DNA of 64,000 nt from Treponema sp. (GCA_022510845.1 JAFLSR010000008.1:18331-82330); one strand, 5' to 3'. Counted from the stretch's first letter, positions 32,325 through 46,439 are shown. The notes: generated by a model from the sequence alone, not told the origin. Translations and numbers: made by a program.

Positions 32325-32756
32325 ATGGCAAAGAAAGAAGTGACCGCTGTCATCAAACTGCAATGCCCTGCGGGCGCGGCGACACCGGCTCCTCCGATTG
32401 GTCCTGCTCTTGGACCGCATGGCGTGAGCGCTCCAAAATTTGTGCAGGAATTCAACGACCGTACAAAAAGTATGGAAAAAGGGCTCATCATCCCTGTCGT
32501 GATTACGGTCTACAAAGACAAATCCTACACATTCATCCTCAAAACTCCCCCGGCGGCAGTTTTGATTAAAAAAGCGCTCAAATTGGAAAAAGGTTCTGCG
32601 AATCCGCTTCGCGACAAGGTGGGCAAACTCACTGCGGCGCAACTTGAAGAAATCGCAAAAACAAAAATGCCTGACGTTAGCGCGAACGACCTCGAAGCCG
32701 CGAAAAGAATCGTGGCTGGAACGGCGCGGAGCATGGGCGTTGAGGTGGAGGCCTAA
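32325..32756 (+). CDS. rplK: 50S ribosomal protein L11
   Basis: The 143-residue protein is full length: [40 protein letters not shown], then the RNA-binding C-terminal half with [19 protein letters not shown] and [18 protein letters not shown]. It binds 23S rRNA at the GTPase-associated centre. The TTTAGGAG site lies seven bases before the ATG. The 126-base gap from nusG contains an 8-base hairpin (GCGGTTTG/CAAGCCGC). Confidence 0.97.
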   Translation: MAKKEVTAVIKLQCPAGAATPAPPIGPALGPHGVSAPKFVQEFNDRTKSMEKGLIIPVVITVYKDKSYTFILKTPPAAVLIKKALKLEKGSANPLRDKVGKLTAAQLEEIAKTKMPDVSANDLEAAKRIVAGTARSMGVEVEA

Positions 32757-33437
32757 ATGAAACACGGAAAAAAATACCGCGCGTCGGCGGCCAAATATGA
32801 TTTGACAAAAAAATACGATGTTCCCACGGCCTGCAAGATGGTTCAGGACATGAAGTATACGAATTTTGATGAAACTGTGGAAGCGCACGTTTTGCTCAAA
32901 TTGCCCAAAAACGCTACGGTCCGCGACACTTTGGTTTTCCCCAATCAGTTCCGCGGCGAAAAGAAGGTTTTGGTTTTTTGCAAAGAAGAGCGCGTTCAGG
33001 AAGCGTTGGATGCGGGCGCGGCTTTCGCGGGTGCTGCCGAATACATCGACAAAGTTAAGGGCGGCTGGCTTGATTTCGACATTGCCGTTGCCACTCCTGA
33101 CATGATGAAAGATGTCGGACGTTTGGGTATGGTTTTGGGACGAAAGGGCTTGATGCCGAACCCGAAAACCGGCACGGTTACGAACGACATCGCGGCGGCA
33201 ATCGGCGAACTTAAAAAGGGTCGCACGGAATACCGCGCTGACAAGACTGGCATCGTTCACATTGCGGTGGGAAAGGTTTCGATGGATGCCGAAAAATTGA
33301 CGCAGAACATCGACGCTTTGATTGCCGAAATTGAGCGCAAAAAGCCTTCCGATGCTTCGGCGGACTATATCAAGACAATTTCGGTGAGTTCTTCGATGGG
33401 ACCTGGAGTTTGGGTCAAATACAAGGACGAGGAGTAG
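32757..33437 (+). CDS. rplA: 50S ribosomal protein L1
   Basis: The 226-residue protein forms the L1 stalk of the ribosome. Typical stretches are YDVPTACKMVQDMKYTNFDE, LKLPKNATVRDTLVFPNQF, GRLGMVLGRKGLMPNPKTGTV and the C-terminal KTISVSSSMGPGVWVKY. Its ATG follows the rplK stop codon directly, so translation is probably coupled. GTTGAGGTGG lies inside the end of rplK. Confidence 0.97.
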   Translation: MKHGKKYRASAAKYDLTKKYDVPTACKMVQDMKYTNFDETVEAHVLLKLPKNATVRDTLVFPNQFRGEKKVLVFCKEERVQEALDAGAAFAGAAEYIDKVKGGWLDFDIAVATPDMMKDVGRLGMVLGRKGLMPNPKTGTVTNDIAAAIGELKKGRTEYRADKTGIVHIAVGKVSMDAEKLTQNIDALIAEIERKKPSDASADYIKTISVSSSMGPGVWVKYKDEE

Positions 33438-33440
33438 AAT

Positions 33441-34109
33441 ATGGCAATGCTTGCAAAAAAAATCCAGCCGGCAAAAACCGCCGCTATTGAGGCCGCCAAA
33501 AAAACTCTCGGCGAATACAACGACTTTATCTTTACCGAATATCGCGGCATGACTGTCGAGCAAATCACTAGATTGCGCGACAAACTTCGCGAAAAAGACA
33601 GCGCAGTGAAGGTTTTCAAAAACAACTTCGCGCGCATCGCTTTTGAGGGAATGGATGTCACGAATGTGTCCGAATACCTCAAAGGACCTACAGCCATCGC
33701 TATGGCAAAGCAGGATTCCAACGAAACGGCAAAGATTTTGTATGATTTTGCTCAGGAAGTGCCCGCGCTCAAAATCAAGGGCGCGTTGGTGAACAAGGAG
33801 ATTTACGACGCGGCTAAAACCGAAGCGTATTCGAAAGTTCCTGGCAAAAAGCAGCTTATCGCGATGCTTATGTCTGCAATCAATGGACCGGCGCAGAAAC
33901 TCGCCGCCACGTTGCAGGCCTATGTTGAAAAGCTGGAAAAAGAAGGCGGCGCGCCCGCTCCGAAGCAGGACGCTGCTCCTGCCGCGGCTGAAACTCCAAA
34001 AGAAGAAGCCGCTCCTGCCGCTGCAACCGCTCCTGCGGAAGCCCCAAAGGAAGAGGCTGCTCCTGCTGCCGCGGATGCTCCGGCTGCTGAGGCCGCGCCT
34101 CAGGCTTGA
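33441..34109 (+). CDS. rplJ: 50S ribosomal protein L10 with long Ala/Pro/Glu tail
   Basis: The 222-residue protein anchors the L7/L12 stalk. The core is normal (LGEYNDFIFTEYRGMTVEQI, LREKDSAVKVFKNNFARIAF, YLKGPTAIAM and LMSAINGPAQKLAATLQAYV). After about residue 175 it has an additional low-complexity tail with a repeated KEEAAPAAA unit, about 45 residues beyond normal L10. GAGGAG lies nine bases ahead of the first ATG; a second ATG is two codons further. It starts three bases after rplA. The gap to rplL is unusually long and structured. Confidence 0.95.
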   Translation: MAMLAKKIQPAKTAAIEAAKKTLGEYNDFIFTEYRGMTVEQITRLRDKLREKDSAVKVFKNNFARIAFEGMDVTNVSEYLKGPTAIAMAKQDSNETAKILYDFAQEVPALKIKGALVNKEIYDAAKTEAYSKVPGKKQLIAMLMSAINGPAQKLAATLQAYVEKLEKEGGAPAPKQDAAPAAAETPKEEAAPAAATAPAEAPKEEAAPAAADAPAAEAAPQA

Positions 34110-34280
34110 ATCTAAAATTTGAGTTTTGTCCGCGATTTGCGCGGCGAAATTCTGGGGCGGCGAAATTCGTTGCCCCAAACGCGGTCAGGCTTCGTTCGCT
34201 GCTGACTGTCCGCGTCAAATATCGGGACTTGTGCCCCGCGTCGCTTGTGCGACATGAAATCAATTTTTATGGAGAAGACA
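34110..34280 (+). promoter_or_regulatory. Structured leader between rplJ and rplL
   Basis: Three hairpins follow in the 171-base gap: TGGGGC...GCCCCA (34153-34177), a two-part stem ACGCGG/CCGCGT with inner TCAG/CTGA (34179-34215), and GTCGC-TTGT-GCGAC (34240-34253). GGAG follows at 34271. This could tune L12 relative to L10 output; that is inference. Confidence 0.5.
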
Positions 34281-34664
34281 ATGGCAGCATTAACAAATGA
34301 TCAGATTTTGGACGCGATTGCGTCGATGACAGTTCTGGAAGCCTCAGAATTGGTAAAGGCGATGGAAGAGAAATTCGGTGTGACAGCCGCAGTCGCTGTC
34401 GCCGCCGCTCCTGGAGCCGCTGCTGCTGGTGGAGCCGCCGCAGAAGAGCAGACTGAATTTGCAGTTTCTTTGGACAGTTTTGACGCTGCCAAGAAAATTG
34501 GCGTTATCAAAGCGGTCAAGGCACTCACAAACCTCGGTTTGGGCGAAGCGAAGGCTTTGGTGGAAGGCGCGCCGAAAGTCCTCAAAGAGGGCTTGAGCAA
34601 GGCCGATGCCGACAAGTGGATTGCCGACATCGAAGCCGCCGGTGGAAAGGCTTCCAAGAAATAA
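34281..34664 (+). CDS. rplL: 50S ribosomal protein L7/L12
   Basis: The 127-residue stalk protein has the N-terminal dimerisation helix ([21 protein letters not shown]), the Ala/Gly hinge [20 protein letters not shown] and the C-terminal factor-binding domain ([59 protein letters not shown]). It recruits translation GTPases. The ATG at 34281 has GGAGA five bases ahead; an in-frame ATG at 34245 is not supported. Confidence 0.97.
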   Translation: MAALTNDQILDAIASMTVLEASELVKAMEEKFGVTAAVAVAAAPGAAAAGGAAAEEQTEFAVSLDSFDAAKKIGVIKAVKALTNLGLGEAKALVEGAPKVLKEGLSKADADKWIADIEAAGGKASKK

Positions 34665-35023
34665 TTCGCTTTTACTTTGTTTTAAATCATACCCCAATGC
34701 TTGCGTTGGGGTATGTTGCATTGAATTCGCATTTGGTGGCGTGATGTACGCGCCGCTTGCGAATTCCTGCGAAAATCGTATCGAGTTTTTCGATTTGCGA
34801 AAACTCACAGTTTTGAATTGAATTTAAATTAAAAATGAAACTGTTCCAAAATTGCGGATAGGAATGCGCAAGCAAATTTGGCTGAAAATCAACTGCAAAA
34901 AATGAGCGTATTTGTCCAAAATGGAACAGGACAAGCGGAATCCGCGGCGGAATCTTTCGTGCTGTGAGGAGTTTCCTCATGTAGCGGAGATTTTGATCGC
35001 GCCACGCTTTTTCAGGGGAAAAA
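34665..35023. other. Intergenic leader of rpoB with hairpin repeats
   Basis: This 359-base gene-free stretch holds the CATACCCC-type repeat at 34688 and a hairpin GAGTTTTTCG/CGAAAACTC (34783-34806) that resembles the CGAGTTT repeat family. The rest is A/T-rich with no clear promoter. Read-through from rplL into rpoB is likely. Confidence 0.6.
34688..34715. repeat. CATACCCC-type hairpin repeat, copy 4
   Basis: CATACCCCAATGC and GCGTTGGGGTATG pair over 13 bases with one G-U pair and a TT loop. The outer eight bases equal those of the copy at 5509, while the inner stem differs and still pairs. Confidence 0.8.
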
Positions 35024-38569
<3,546 letters not shown>

Positions 38570-38780
38570 TAAAAATACATCCGTGTATTTTTATCATTTG
38601 CAGATTTGTCGTGCGCGTTCAAATCTGCGATTTCGGGCATATTTGCTTGAAATCGCAAATTGCTGGATTTTAACTTGCAGTTTCTGCGAAACTGCTTTTT
38701 ACGTGCCCGCAACGCAACAAGTTGCTGAGGCGGGCAAATTCAATTTTTTTGAAAGTTGAATTGACAAGGAGGAAATATCA
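38570..38780 (+). other. rpoB-rpoC gap with a row of hairpins, one terminator-like
   Basis: GCAGATTT/AAATCTGC (38600-38628) and TGCGATTTC/GAAATCGCA (38626-38657) share three bases. Then GCAGTTT-CTGCG-AAACTGC followed by TTTTT (38677-38700) has the shape of a terminator, and GCCCGC...GCGGGC with inner GCAAC/GTTGC (38705-38735) follows. GGAGG before rpoC is at 38769. The row may attenuate rpoC or be inserted repeats. Confidence 0.6.
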
Positions 38781-41700
38781 ATGCGTGATATTCAAGATTT
38801 TGACAGCATAAAAATAAAACTCGCGTCGCCCGATGCCGTTCGCGCTTGGTCTTATGGCGAAGTGAAAAAACCGGAAACGATAAATTATCGCACGTTGCGT
38901 CCGGAACGCGAAGGACTTTTTTGCGAACGCATTTTCGGAACGACAAAAGAATGGGAATGCTATTGCGGCAAATTCAAATCGATTCGATACAAAGGCATAA
39001 TCTGCGATCGTTGTGGCGTGGAAGTTACTCATTTCAAAGTGCGCCGCGAACGCACAGGTCACATAGAATTGGCCGCGCCCGTGAGTCACATTTGGTACTA
39101 TCGAAGCGTTCCCAGCCGAATGGGACTTTTGCTTGATTTGCAAGTGGCCGCATTGCGAAGTGTTTTATATTATGAAAAATACATCGTCATCGATGCGGGC
39201 GACACGGATCTTAGAAAAATGCAGCTTCTCGATGAGGACGATTATCGTGAGGCGCAGGAACGATACGGCGGTTCATTTACAGCAGGCATGGGTGCGGAAG
39301 CGATAAAAGCGCTTTTGGACGGCTTGGATTTGGATGAGTTGGCTTCGGAACTTCGCGCGAAGATGATTGAAAAAGGTTCAAAAAGCGACAAGCGTCTTTT
39401 GAAGCGAATCGAAATCGTGGAAAATTTCCGCTCGTCTGGAAACAAAGCGTCTTGGATGATTTTGGAAGTGATTCCTGTGATGCCGCCGGAATTGCGCCCG
39501 ATGGTTCAGTTGGACGGAGGTCGCTTTGCAACATCTGATTTGAACGATTTGTATCGCCGTGTCATCAACCGCAACAATCGCCTCAAAAGGCTTTTGCAAC
39601 TTTCTGCGCCGGACATCATTATTCGCAACGAAAAGCGAATGTTGCAGGAGGCAGTGGATTCTCTGTTCGACAATTCAAAGCGCAAACGAATTGTGAAAGG
39701 CGCGTCGAACCGTCCGCTCAAATCCATCAGCGATATGATACGAGGAAAGCAGGGACGTTTCCGCCAAAATCTTCTCGGAAAGCGCGTCGATTATTCTGGA
39801 CGTTCGGTCATTGTCGTTGGTCCTGAACTCAAACTTTGGCAGTGCGGACTTCCCACAAAAATGGCGCTTGAATTGTTCAAGCCGTTCATTATGAAACGCT
39901 TGATGGATAAGGAAGTCGTCTTCAATTTGAAAAAGGCGAAACTTCTTGTGGAACAGGAAGCCCCCGAAGTTTTCAGCGTTTTGGATGAAGTCGTGAGCGA
40001 GCATCCTGTAATGCTCAACCGCGCGCCCACTTTGCACCGTTTGGGAATCCAGGCGTTCGAACCGGTTTTGGTTGAAGGAAAGGCAATCAAATTGCATCCG
40101 CTCGCTTGCAAGGCGTTCAACGCGGACTTTGACGGCGACCAAATGGCAATTCACGTTCCGCTCACGCAGGCGGCGCAAATGGAATGTTGGACGCTGATGC
40201 TGTCTGCGCGAAATTTGCTCGACCCGGCGAACGGAAACACAATCGTCTATCCTTCCCAGGACATGGTTTTGGGAATCTACTATATGACTTCCGTAAAGCC
40301 AAACGCGCGCGGAACCGGAAAGCGATTTTCTTCCGCCGATGAAGTTCGAATGGCCGCCGAATGCGGCAACATCGAATGGCAGGCGAGCATCAAAGTTCCC
40401 GCACCGAAAGACGCGCTTGTCGTGGATTCTTCGAAAGACCCGGAATTCAAAAAAGGCGATTTGATTGAAACGACTGCGGGAACGCTTGCGTTCAATGATG
40501 CGATGCCCGATGGCGTAAACTATGTGAACAGGCAATACGGCGACAAAGAATTGCGCGCGATGATTGAAAAAGTCTATCACGAAAAAGGCCCGTGGCTCAC
40601 GATAAAAATGCTCGACGCAATCAAAGCTGTTGGCTACCAGAACGCGACGTTCTATGGCGCGACTCTTTCTATGGACGACATTTTGATTCCGCCCGAAAAG
40701 AAGGAAATGGTTGAAAATGCCAACAAGCAGGTAGAGGATGTCGTTCGCCAGTATGCGGAGGGTCAGCTTTCGGAAGATGAACGCTATCAGCGCGTTACGG
40801 ATATTTGGCAGACCACCAACAATGAACTTTCCAAATTGATGATGGAAAATTTGGCAAAAGACAAGGACGGTTTCAACACAATTTACATGATGGCAAAATC
40901 CGGCGCGCGCGGTTCTCCGAAGCAGATTTCGCAGTTGGCAGCAATGCGTGGTTTGATGGCAAAGCCGAACGGTGACATCATCGAACTTCCGGTTCGCTCG
41001 AATTTCTATGAAGGACTTTCTGTTATCGAATTCTTCATTTCAACGAATGGCGCGCGCAAAGGTCTTTCCGACACCGCGCTAAAAACCGCCGACGCGGGTT
41101 ACATGACGCGCCGCCTTGTCGATGTCGCGCAAGATGTCGTAATTAACGAAGAAGATTGCGGCACAATCAACGGAATCGATTACACCGCCATCAAAGACGG
41201 CGATGAAATCATCGAGCGACTTTCCAATCGAATCGTGGGACACTTTACGATTGAGCGCGTAGTCCATCCGATTACGGGCGAAATTCTCTGCGATGTGAAT
41301 CAATACATCGATGAAGAACTCGCCAAAAAAATCGAAGAAGCCGGCGTTGAAAAAGTGAAACTTCGAACAGTTCTCACCTGCGAATCCAAACACGGCGTTT
41401 GCGTAAAATGCTACGGAAAGAATTTGGCTCGAAACAAAATCGTCGAAATCGGCGAAGCGGTGGGAATTGTCGCCGCGCAGTCAATCGGTCAGCCTGGAAC
41501 TCAGCTCACGTTGCGTACTTTCCACTCGGGCGGTGCCGCTTCGAAGGTTACTCAGGACAATGCAATCGTTCTCAAATTCCCCGCGATTATCGGCAACATC
41601 GAAGGAAATTCAGTCAAAAAAGACGGAAACGAATTGTTCACCCGCAAAGGTAAAATGACTGTTACGCGCATCATCGACCGCGCCGAAATCGAAAAAGGCG

Positions 41701-43091
41701 GAAAACTTTTGGTCAAAGACGATGCCCGCGTTCTCAAAGGAACTGAATTGATAAGCGGCAAAGATTCCGCCTTCGTCGCAAAAGAAAACGGACGCATTGT
41801 CATCAAAGATAAAATGCTTTATCTTTGTGGCGGTGACCAAATCGTTGAAATTGCGAACGGTTCGGCGATGCAAGTTTCTACCGGACAAATCGTTGATGCC
41901 AACGCCATAATCGGAACATTGCTCGATCCTTATTCCGAGCCGATTATCGCGGAACAAACCGGTTATGTTCACTTTGAGGACATTCAAATCGGAGTTACGC
42001 TGGAAGAAGAAGTTAACCAGCAGACCGGAAACAGGACGCGAAAAATCAGTTCGCTCCATTTGGACACAAAGCAGCCCAGGGTCTACATCACGGATGAAGC
42101 CGGAAATGAATTGGGCAGTTACTTTTTGCCTGCTGGCGCGGAACTTCCGCCCGAAATCGAGGACAAGCAGTCCATAGAAGAAGGCGACATCATCGCGAAA
42201 ATGCCCAAAGAAGCCGCAAAGTCAGACGACATCACGGGAGGTTTGCCGCGCGTTTCTGAATTGTTTGAAGCCCGCAAGCATTCTTCGCCGAGCGTCTTGA
42301 GCCAGATTTCTGGCACGGTAAAATTCAAGGACATCAAAAAAGGCAAGCGCGTCATAACTGTGGAAGACAAATACGGCAGAGTTTTTGAACATCTTGTTCC
42401 TATGTCCAAGCGAATGCTTGTTCGCGATGGCGACAAAATCGAAGCAGGCGAGCCGCTTTGTGATGGACAGCCAAGTCCCCACGACATCCTCGCAATTTTG
42501 GGCGAAAACGCGCTTCAAAATTATCTGATGGACGAAATCCAGCACGTTTATCGTGCGCAGGGCGTAAGCATCAACGACAAGCACATCGGAATCATCGTGC
42601 GCCAAATGTTGCGCAAAGTGGAAATTGTTGCCGTCGGCGACACTTCCTTCATCTTTGGTCAGCAGGTGAACAAGTACCGATTCCATGAAGAAAATGCCCG
42701 CGTGATTGCGGACGGTGGACAGCCAGCGATTGGCCGCCCGATGTTCCAGGGAATCACCAAGGCTTCGCTCAATGTGGATTCGTTCATTTCGGCGGCTTCG
42801 TTCCAGGAAACTACGCGCGTTCTTACAAACGCCGCGATTTCTGGTTCTACGGATTCGCTGCACGGAATAAAAGAAAATGTCGCGATTGGCCACATGATTC
42901 CGGCTGGAACAGGCATCAAAAATTATCGCGGCGTAAAAGTTTATGACGACAGCGACATCGATTTGGACGCGCAGATGGAAGAAATCTTGGAGCAGCGTCG
43001 CATCGAAAAAGAACTTGAAGCCAAGGAACAGGAAGAGCGCGAGCGAGAAGCCGCGGCCGCAGCCCTTGAAATGGGCGAAGACCAAGACTGA
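38781..43091 (+). CDS. rpoC: DNA-directed RNA polymerase beta' subunit RpoC
   Basis: The 1436-residue subunit carries the catalytic centre NADFDGD (447-453, Mg-binding Asp449, Asp451, Asp453). The N-terminal zinc site is Cys60, Cys62, Cys75, Cys78; the second zinc site is in [16 protein letters not shown]. The bridge and trigger helices appear as [20 protein letters not shown] and [20 protein letters not shown]. It ends in a charged helix ([29 protein letters not shown]) that extends past the usual end. AAGGAGG precedes the ATG. Confidence 0.98.
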   Translation: MRDIQDFDSIKIKLASPDAVRAWSYGEVKKPETINYRTLRPEREGLFCERIFGTTKEWECYCGKFKSIRYKGIICDRCGVEVTHFKVRRERTGHIELAAPVSHIWYYRSVPSRMGLLLDLQVAALRSVLYYEKYIVIDAGDTDLRKMQLLDEDDYREAQERYGGSFTAGMGAEAIKALLDGLDLDELASELRAKMIEKGSKSDKRLLKRIEIVENFRSSGNKASWMILEVIPVMPPELRPMVQLDGGRFATSDLNDLYRRVINRNNRLKRLLQLSAPDIIIRNEKRMLQEAVDSLFDNSKRKRIVKGASNRPLKSISDMIRGKQGRFRQNLLGKRVDYSGRSVIVVGPELKLWQCGLPTKMALELFKPFIMKRLMDKEVVFNLKKAKLLVEQEAPEVFSVLDEVVSEHPVMLNRAPTLHRLGIQAFEPVLVEGKAIKLHPLACKAFNADFDGDQMAIHVPLTQAAQMECWTLMLSARNLLDPANGNTIVYPSQDMVLGIYYMTSVKPNARGTGKRFSSADEVRMAAECGNIEWQASIKVPAPKDALVVDSSKDPEFKKGDLIETTAGTLAFNDAMPDGVNYVNRQYGDKELRAMIEKVYHEKGPWLTIKMLDAIKAVGYQNATFYGATLSMDDILIPPEKKEMVENANKQVEDVVRQYAEGQLSEDERYQRVTDIWQTTNNELSKLMMENLAKDKDGFNTIYMMAKSGARGSPKQISQLAAMRGLMAKPNGDIIELPVRSNFYEGLSVIEFFISTNGARKGLSDTALKTADAGYMTRRLVDVAQDVVINEEDCGTINGIDYTAIKDGDEIIERLSNRIVGHFTIERVVHPITGEILCDVNQYIDEELAKKIEEAGVEKVKLRTVLTCESKHGVCVKCYGKNLARNKIVEIGEAVGIVAAQSIGQPGTQLTLRTFHSGGAASKVTQDNAIVLKFPAIIGNIEGNSVKKDGNELFTRKGKMTVTRIIDRAEIEKGGKLLVKDDARVLKGTELISGKDSAFVAKENGRIVIKDKMLYLCGGDQIVEIANGSAMQVSTGQIVDANAIIGTLLDPYSEPIIAEQTGYVHFEDIQIGVTLEEEVNQQTGNRTRKISSLHLDTKQPRVYITDEAGNELGSYFLPAGAELPPEIEDKQSIEEGDIIAKMPKEAAKSDDITGGLPRVSELFEARKHSSPSVLSQISGTVKFKDIKKGKRVITVEDKYGRVFEHLVPMSKRMLVRDGDKIEAGEPLCDGQPSPHDILAILGENALQNYLMDEIQHVYRAQGVSINDKHIGIIVRQMLRKVEIVAVGDTSFIFGQQVNKYRFHEENARVIADGGQPAIGRPMFQGITKASLNVDSFISAASFQETTRVLTNAAISGSTDSLHGIKENVAIGHMIPAGTGIKNYRGVKVYDDSDIDLDAQMEEILEQRRIEKELEAKEQEEREREAAAAALEMGEDQD

Positions 43092-43152
43092 TTTTCGCTT
43101 TGTAACGCGAGCCAAAGTTATGATAAATTTTTCGCTTTTGCAAGGAATCCCC

Positions 43153-43182
43153 TTGACTAAAATGCGAAAAATTAGTTAAACT
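43153..43182 (+). promoter_or_regulatory. Candidate promoter of rpsL-rpsG
   Basis: TTGACT (43153-43158), an 18-base spacer and TAAACT (43177-43182) in the 258-base gap after rpoC. The -10 matches only moderately. Confidence 0.45.
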
Positions 43183-43225
43183 ACAATGCGTTTTTTGCAA
43201 ATGCGAAAAATCGCAGTGCAATAAG

Positions 43226-43254
43226 CGAGAATTTCTGCAAAGCGGAAATTCTCG
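43226..43254. repeat. CGAGAATTTCTGC hairpin repeat, copy 2 (inverted)
   Basis: CGAGAATTTCTGC and GCGGAAATTCTCG pair over 13 bases with one wobble around AAA. On the reverse strand, positions 43221-43264 match 29819-29862 at 40 of 44 bases, so the repeat extends beyond the hairpin. Confidence 0.8.
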
Positions 43255-43349
43255 AAGTTAAAGTTGACGCACTATTTCTGTGTCAATTTTAACTGTTATT
43301 TTGAATTTCGCCGAGGTGCTGCTCGGTAAAAAATAGGAGTTTTGAAGGA

Positions 43350-43724
43350 ATGCCTACAATAAACCAATTGATTAGACAGAGGCGTAAGTCGGCTACAAAA
43401 AAGACCAAATCCCCCGCACTTGAGTCTTGCCCGCAAAAGCGTGGCGTTTGTACGCGCGTTATGACTGTTACGCCCAAAAAACCGAACTCGGCGTTGCGTA
43501 AAGTTGCCCGTGTTCGCTTGAGCAATGGAATCGAAGTTACCGCATATATTCCGGGAATCGGACATAACTTGCAGGAACACTCGGTTGTTTTGATTCGCGG
43601 AGGTCGTGTAAAAGACCTTCCTGGTGTGCGCTATCACATCATCCGCGGAACAAAGGATACTCTCGGCGTGGAAGGCCGCAAGCGCGGTCGTTCAAAATAC
43701 GGCGCCAAAAAGCCTAAGGCATAA
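43350..43724 (+). CDS. rpsL: 30S ribosomal protein S12
   Basis: The 124-residue protein has [20 protein letters not shown], the decoding loop [20 protein letters not shown] and [20 protein letters not shown]. Lysines in the PKKPNS loop and the KDLPGVRY segment are as in streptomycin-sensitive S12. It contacts mRNA and tRNA in the decoding site. Weak AGGAG-like signal (TAGGAGTTTTGAAGGA) lies before the ATG. Confidence 0.98.
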   Translation: MPTINQLIRQRRKSATKKTKSPALESCPQKRGVCTRVMTVTPKKPNSALRKVARVRLSNGIEVTAYIPGIGHNLQEHSVVLIRGGRVKDLPGVRYHIIRGTKDTLGVEGRKRGRSKYGAKKPKA

Positions 43725-43736
43725 TGGAGGAGTAAA

Positions 43737-44207
43737 ATGGGAAGACACAAGAAATCAGTCAACCGCCCGATTGTGCCGGACGCGAAATACAACAGCAAGA
43801 CGGTTTCAAAATTTGTAACGCGAATGATGCTTGACGGCAAAAAAAGCATTTGCACGACAATCATCTACGACGCGATGGATCGTCTGAAGAAAAAGACGGA
43901 CAAAGACCCGCTCGAAGTGTTCTTGAAGGCGTTGGACAATGTAAAGCCGCAGGTGGAAGTCAAATCCCGCCGCGTCGGTGGTGCGACATACCAAGTTCCG
44001 GTGGAAATCCGCGATTCCCGCAAGGAAGCGTTGGCGATGCGTTGGATTATCGATGCCGCCCGCAAGCGCAATGGTCACGGAATGGCCGACACGCTCAGCG
44101 CGGAATTGATGGATGCATACAACAATACCGGCACTGCGTACAAGAAAAAGGAAGACACCCACAAGATGGCGGAGGCGAACAAAGCTTTCGCGCATTATCG
44201 CTGGTAG
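43737..44207 (+). CDS. rpsG: 30S ribosomal protein S7
   Basis: The 156-residue protein nucleates the 30S head. It shows [80 protein letters not shown] and ends with [14 protein letters not shown]. Length and end are typical. GGAGGAG precedes the ATG; it starts 12 bases after rpsL. A terminator follows, so EF-G and tuf are not in this transcript: tuf has its own promoter. Confidence 0.98.
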   Translation: MGRHKKSVNRPIVPDAKYNSKTVSKFVTRMMLDGKKSICTTIIYDAMDRLKKKTDKDPLEVFLKALDNVKPQVEVKSRRVGGATYQVPVEIRDSRKEALAMRWIIDAARKRNGHGMADTLSAELMDAYNNTGTAYKKKEDTHKMAEANKAFAHYRW

Positions 44208-44220
44208 TTTCCAAACAAAA

Positions 44221-44244
44221 AAGCCGCCGAAAGGCGGTTTTTTT
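44221..44244 (+). terminator. Rho-independent terminator after rpsG
   Basis: AAGCCGCC, GAAA, GGCGGTTT with seven T residues. The stem has one G-U pair. It should end the rpl-rpo-rpsLG transcript. Confidence 0.9.
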
Positions 44245-44326
44245 GTGTAAATCGATTCGTGTAAAATTTTTATTTTAAATATTCTAAAAAAAAGTCAAAG
44301 AATTTAAAATTTTTTCAAATTTGCTA

Positions 44327-44355
44327 TTGACCCAATTTTCAAATTACGCTATACT
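44327..44355 (+). promoter_or_regulatory. Strong promoter of tuf and the S10-spc-alpha block
   Basis: TTGACC (44327-44332), a 17-base spacer and TATACT (44350-44355), preceded by A/T-rich DNA like an UP element. The start should be near 44362. Confidence 0.85.
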
Positions 44356-44361
44356 TTCCAA

Positions 44362-44793
44362 ACCTATCTTTGCAAGATAGACGGTTCTTTGAGGGTCAGG
44401 CTGAATTTTCAGGCGGAATCGTAAAGTCATCAAAAATTGCGGGTGTCCTTCGATTTTTGATTTCAGGTTTCGCGGCTCAAGAATGGAAACGTATCGTTGT
44501 CAACGGTGCGACAAAATTGCATCTTGAGTTTCTGTTGTGGCAAATGCCATAGGCTCTTGGTGCCAAACCAGTTGTCAAGCGGTGCTTTGATGGTGATGGT
44601 GGTGCAGGCCAAATCGTTCCGAAATGATGGAGCGTTCAAACCTTTTCCATTCTCACACTCATTCATCGCAATAAAAAGATGTGTATGCGAATTCAAGTTT
44701 TTTCTTTGAAAAGGCGAGAATTCTGGCTTAAAGTGCAGCACACAAAATATTTTTTAATGTCGGCATTTTGGACGTGTCGGCAAGGAGAAAAAC
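44362..44793 (+). promoter_or_regulatory. Long structured leader upstream of tuf
   Basis: About 430 transcribed bases lie before tuf with no convincing gene. An early hairpin CTATCTT/AAGATAG, TCAAAAAT/ATTTTTGA, and a nested structure CTCAAGA/TCTTGAG (44476-44528) enclosing CGTA/TGCG and CGTTG/CAACG are visible. I do not recognise a known riboswitch, tmRNA, RNase P, SRP or 6S RNA. Confidence 0.5.
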
Positions 44794-45984
44794 ATGGCAA
44801 AGGAGAAGTTCGAAAGAACCAAGCCCCACATGAACGTTGGTACTATTGGTCACGTAGACCATGGTAAGACAACTTTGTCAGCGGCTATCACTATGTACTG
44901 CGCAAAAAAGTATGGTGATAAAGCTCTCAGGTACGATGAGATTGACAACGCTCCTGAGGAAAAAGAGCGTGGTATTACAATCAATACTCGCCACCTTGAG
45001 TATCAGTCTGAAAAGCGCCACTACGCGCACATCGACTGCCCTGGTCACGCCGACTACATCAAGAACATGATTACTGGTGCGGCGCAGATGGACGGCGCAA
45101 TCCTCGTTATCGCGGCTACAGACGGACCGATGGCTCAGACAAAAGAGCACCTTTTGCTCGCTCGCCAGGTCGGCGTTCCCAAGATTGTCGTTTTCCTCAA
45201 CAAAGTTGACCAGCTTGACGGCGACACGGAAATGCTTGAACTCGTTGAAAGCGATGTTCAGGACCTTTTGCAGAAGTACGGCTACCAGGCGGAAACCCCG
45301 ATTATCAAGGGCTCTGCATTCAAAGCTTTGAACGAAGACAGCGATCCTGCGAACACACAGTGCATCGAAGAATTGCTTGTTGCGATGGACAACTGGTTCG
45401 AAGATCCGGTTCGCGACGAAGCCAAGCCGTTCTTGATGCCGATTGAAGACATCTTCACGATTTCTGGACGCGGAACGGTCGTTACTGGTCGTATCGAGCG
45501 CGGCGTTGTCAACATGAGCGACAACGTTGAAATCGTTGGAATCCGCCCGACAGTTGCCACTGTTGTTACTGGAATCGAAATGTTCCAGAAGACTTTGGAT
45601 CAGGGAATTCCTGGCGACAACGTTGGTATCCTTCTCCGCGGCGTTGACAAAAAAGACGTTGTTCGTGGACAGGTTTTGGCTGCGCCGAAATCAATCAATC
45701 CGCACACAAAATTCGAAGCGCAGATTTACGTTCTTACTGAAGCCGAAGGCGGACGACACAGCCCGTTCTTCACGGGATACCGTCCTCAGTTCTATTTCCG
45801 CACAACGGACATCACCGGAACTGTTGAATTGGAAGCGGGCGTTGATATGGTAAAACCCGGCGACAACGTTAAAATTGTCGGCGAGCTTATCCACCCGATT
45901 GCTATGGACGAAGGACTTAAACTTGCTATCCGCGAAGGCGGACGCACAATCGCTTCTGGCCAGGTTGTAAAAATTATAGCTTAG
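44794..45984 (+). CDS. tuf: Elongation factor Tu
   Basis: The 396-residue GTPase brings aminoacyl-tRNA to the ribosome. G-motifs are GHVDHGKT (P-loop), [17 protein letters not shown] and a GSAFKAL segment; domains 2 and 3 are complete ([20 protein letters not shown] to [22 protein letters not shown] ending). The switch I segment [16 protein letters not shown] has the usual RGITI. AAGGAG lies eight bases before the ATG. It leads the large ribosomal block, with a 59-base gap to rpsJ. Confidence 0.98.
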   Translation: MAKEKFERTKPHMNVGTIGHVDHGKTTLSAAITMYCAKKYGDKALRYDEIDNAPEEKERGITINTRHLEYQSEKRHYAHIDCPGHADYIKNMITGAAQMDGAILVIAATDGPMAQTKEHLLLARQVGVPKIVVFLNKVDQLDGDTEMLELVESDVQDLLQKYGYQAETPIIKGSAFKALNEDSDPANTQCIEELLVAMDNWFEDPVRDEAKPFLMPIEDIFTISGRGTVVTGRIERGVVNMSDNVEIVGIRPTVATVVTGIEMFQKTLDQGIPGDNVGILLRGVDKKDVVRGQVLAAPKSINPHTKFEAQIYVLTEAEGGRHSPFFTGYRPQFYFRTTDITGTVELEAGVDMVKPGDNVKIVGELIHPIAMDEGLKLAIREGGRTIASGQVVKIIA

Positions 45985-46043
45985 AATAATATCCAGGTCG
46001 AAGCCATTCGCGGCTTCGGCTTGGATTGTTTTGGAGGAATTCA

Positions 46044-46352
46044 ATGGCCAACGGTAAGATTCGAGTCAAACTTCGCGCATTCGATGTGGAGTTGATCGAT
46101 CAAAGTGCTAAAGCCATCGTACAGACGGTGCAAAAGGCGGGAGCAAAGGTGGCAGGCCCGATTCCGCTTCCTACAAGAATCAATAAGGTAACGGTGCTTC
46201 GTTCGCCACACGTCAACAAAAAGTCGCGCGAGCAATTCGAGATGCGCACCCACAAGCGTCTTATTGACATCTTGGATCCTTCTTCGGATGTAATGGATTC
46301 ATTGATGAAGCTTGAGCTTCCTGCCGGTGTTGATGTAGAAATTAAGCAATAA
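46044..46352 (+). CDS. rpsJ: 30S ribosomal protein S10
   Basis: The 102-residue protein has the S10 pattern: [60 protein letters not shown] and [20 protein letters not shown]. It is part of the 30S head and of the NusB antitermination complex. GGAGG is six bases before ATG 46044. A 7-base hairpin CGAAGCC/GGCTTCG lies in the gap from tuf. Confidence 0.98.
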   Translation: MANGKIRVKLRAFDVELIDQSAKAIVQTVQKAGAKVAGPIPLPTRINKVTVLRSPHVNKKSREQFEMRTHKRLIDILDPSSDVMDSLMKLELPAGVDVEIKQ

Positions 46353-46439
46353 TCTTCGGATTTTGCAACGGCTTCGGCCACAAATAATCGGGTACGGTCC
46401 CTTTGGATCTGGGATGGCGGCCTAGAGGAGTTTTTTCAG

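Noticed and set aside
33438..33440. Classic L10 leader before rplJ
   Set aside because: rplA and rplJ are three bases apart, so there is no room for it; structure lies after rplJ instead.
31731..34178. Very long leftward open frame opposite nusG, rplK, rplA and rplJ
   Set aside because: It lies on the antisense of four well-matched ribosomal and transcription genes; it is a by-product of their codon use and has no start site or homology.
44370..44709. Short open frames in the tuf leader
   Set aside because: No ribosome-binding site or homology; composition does not look coding.
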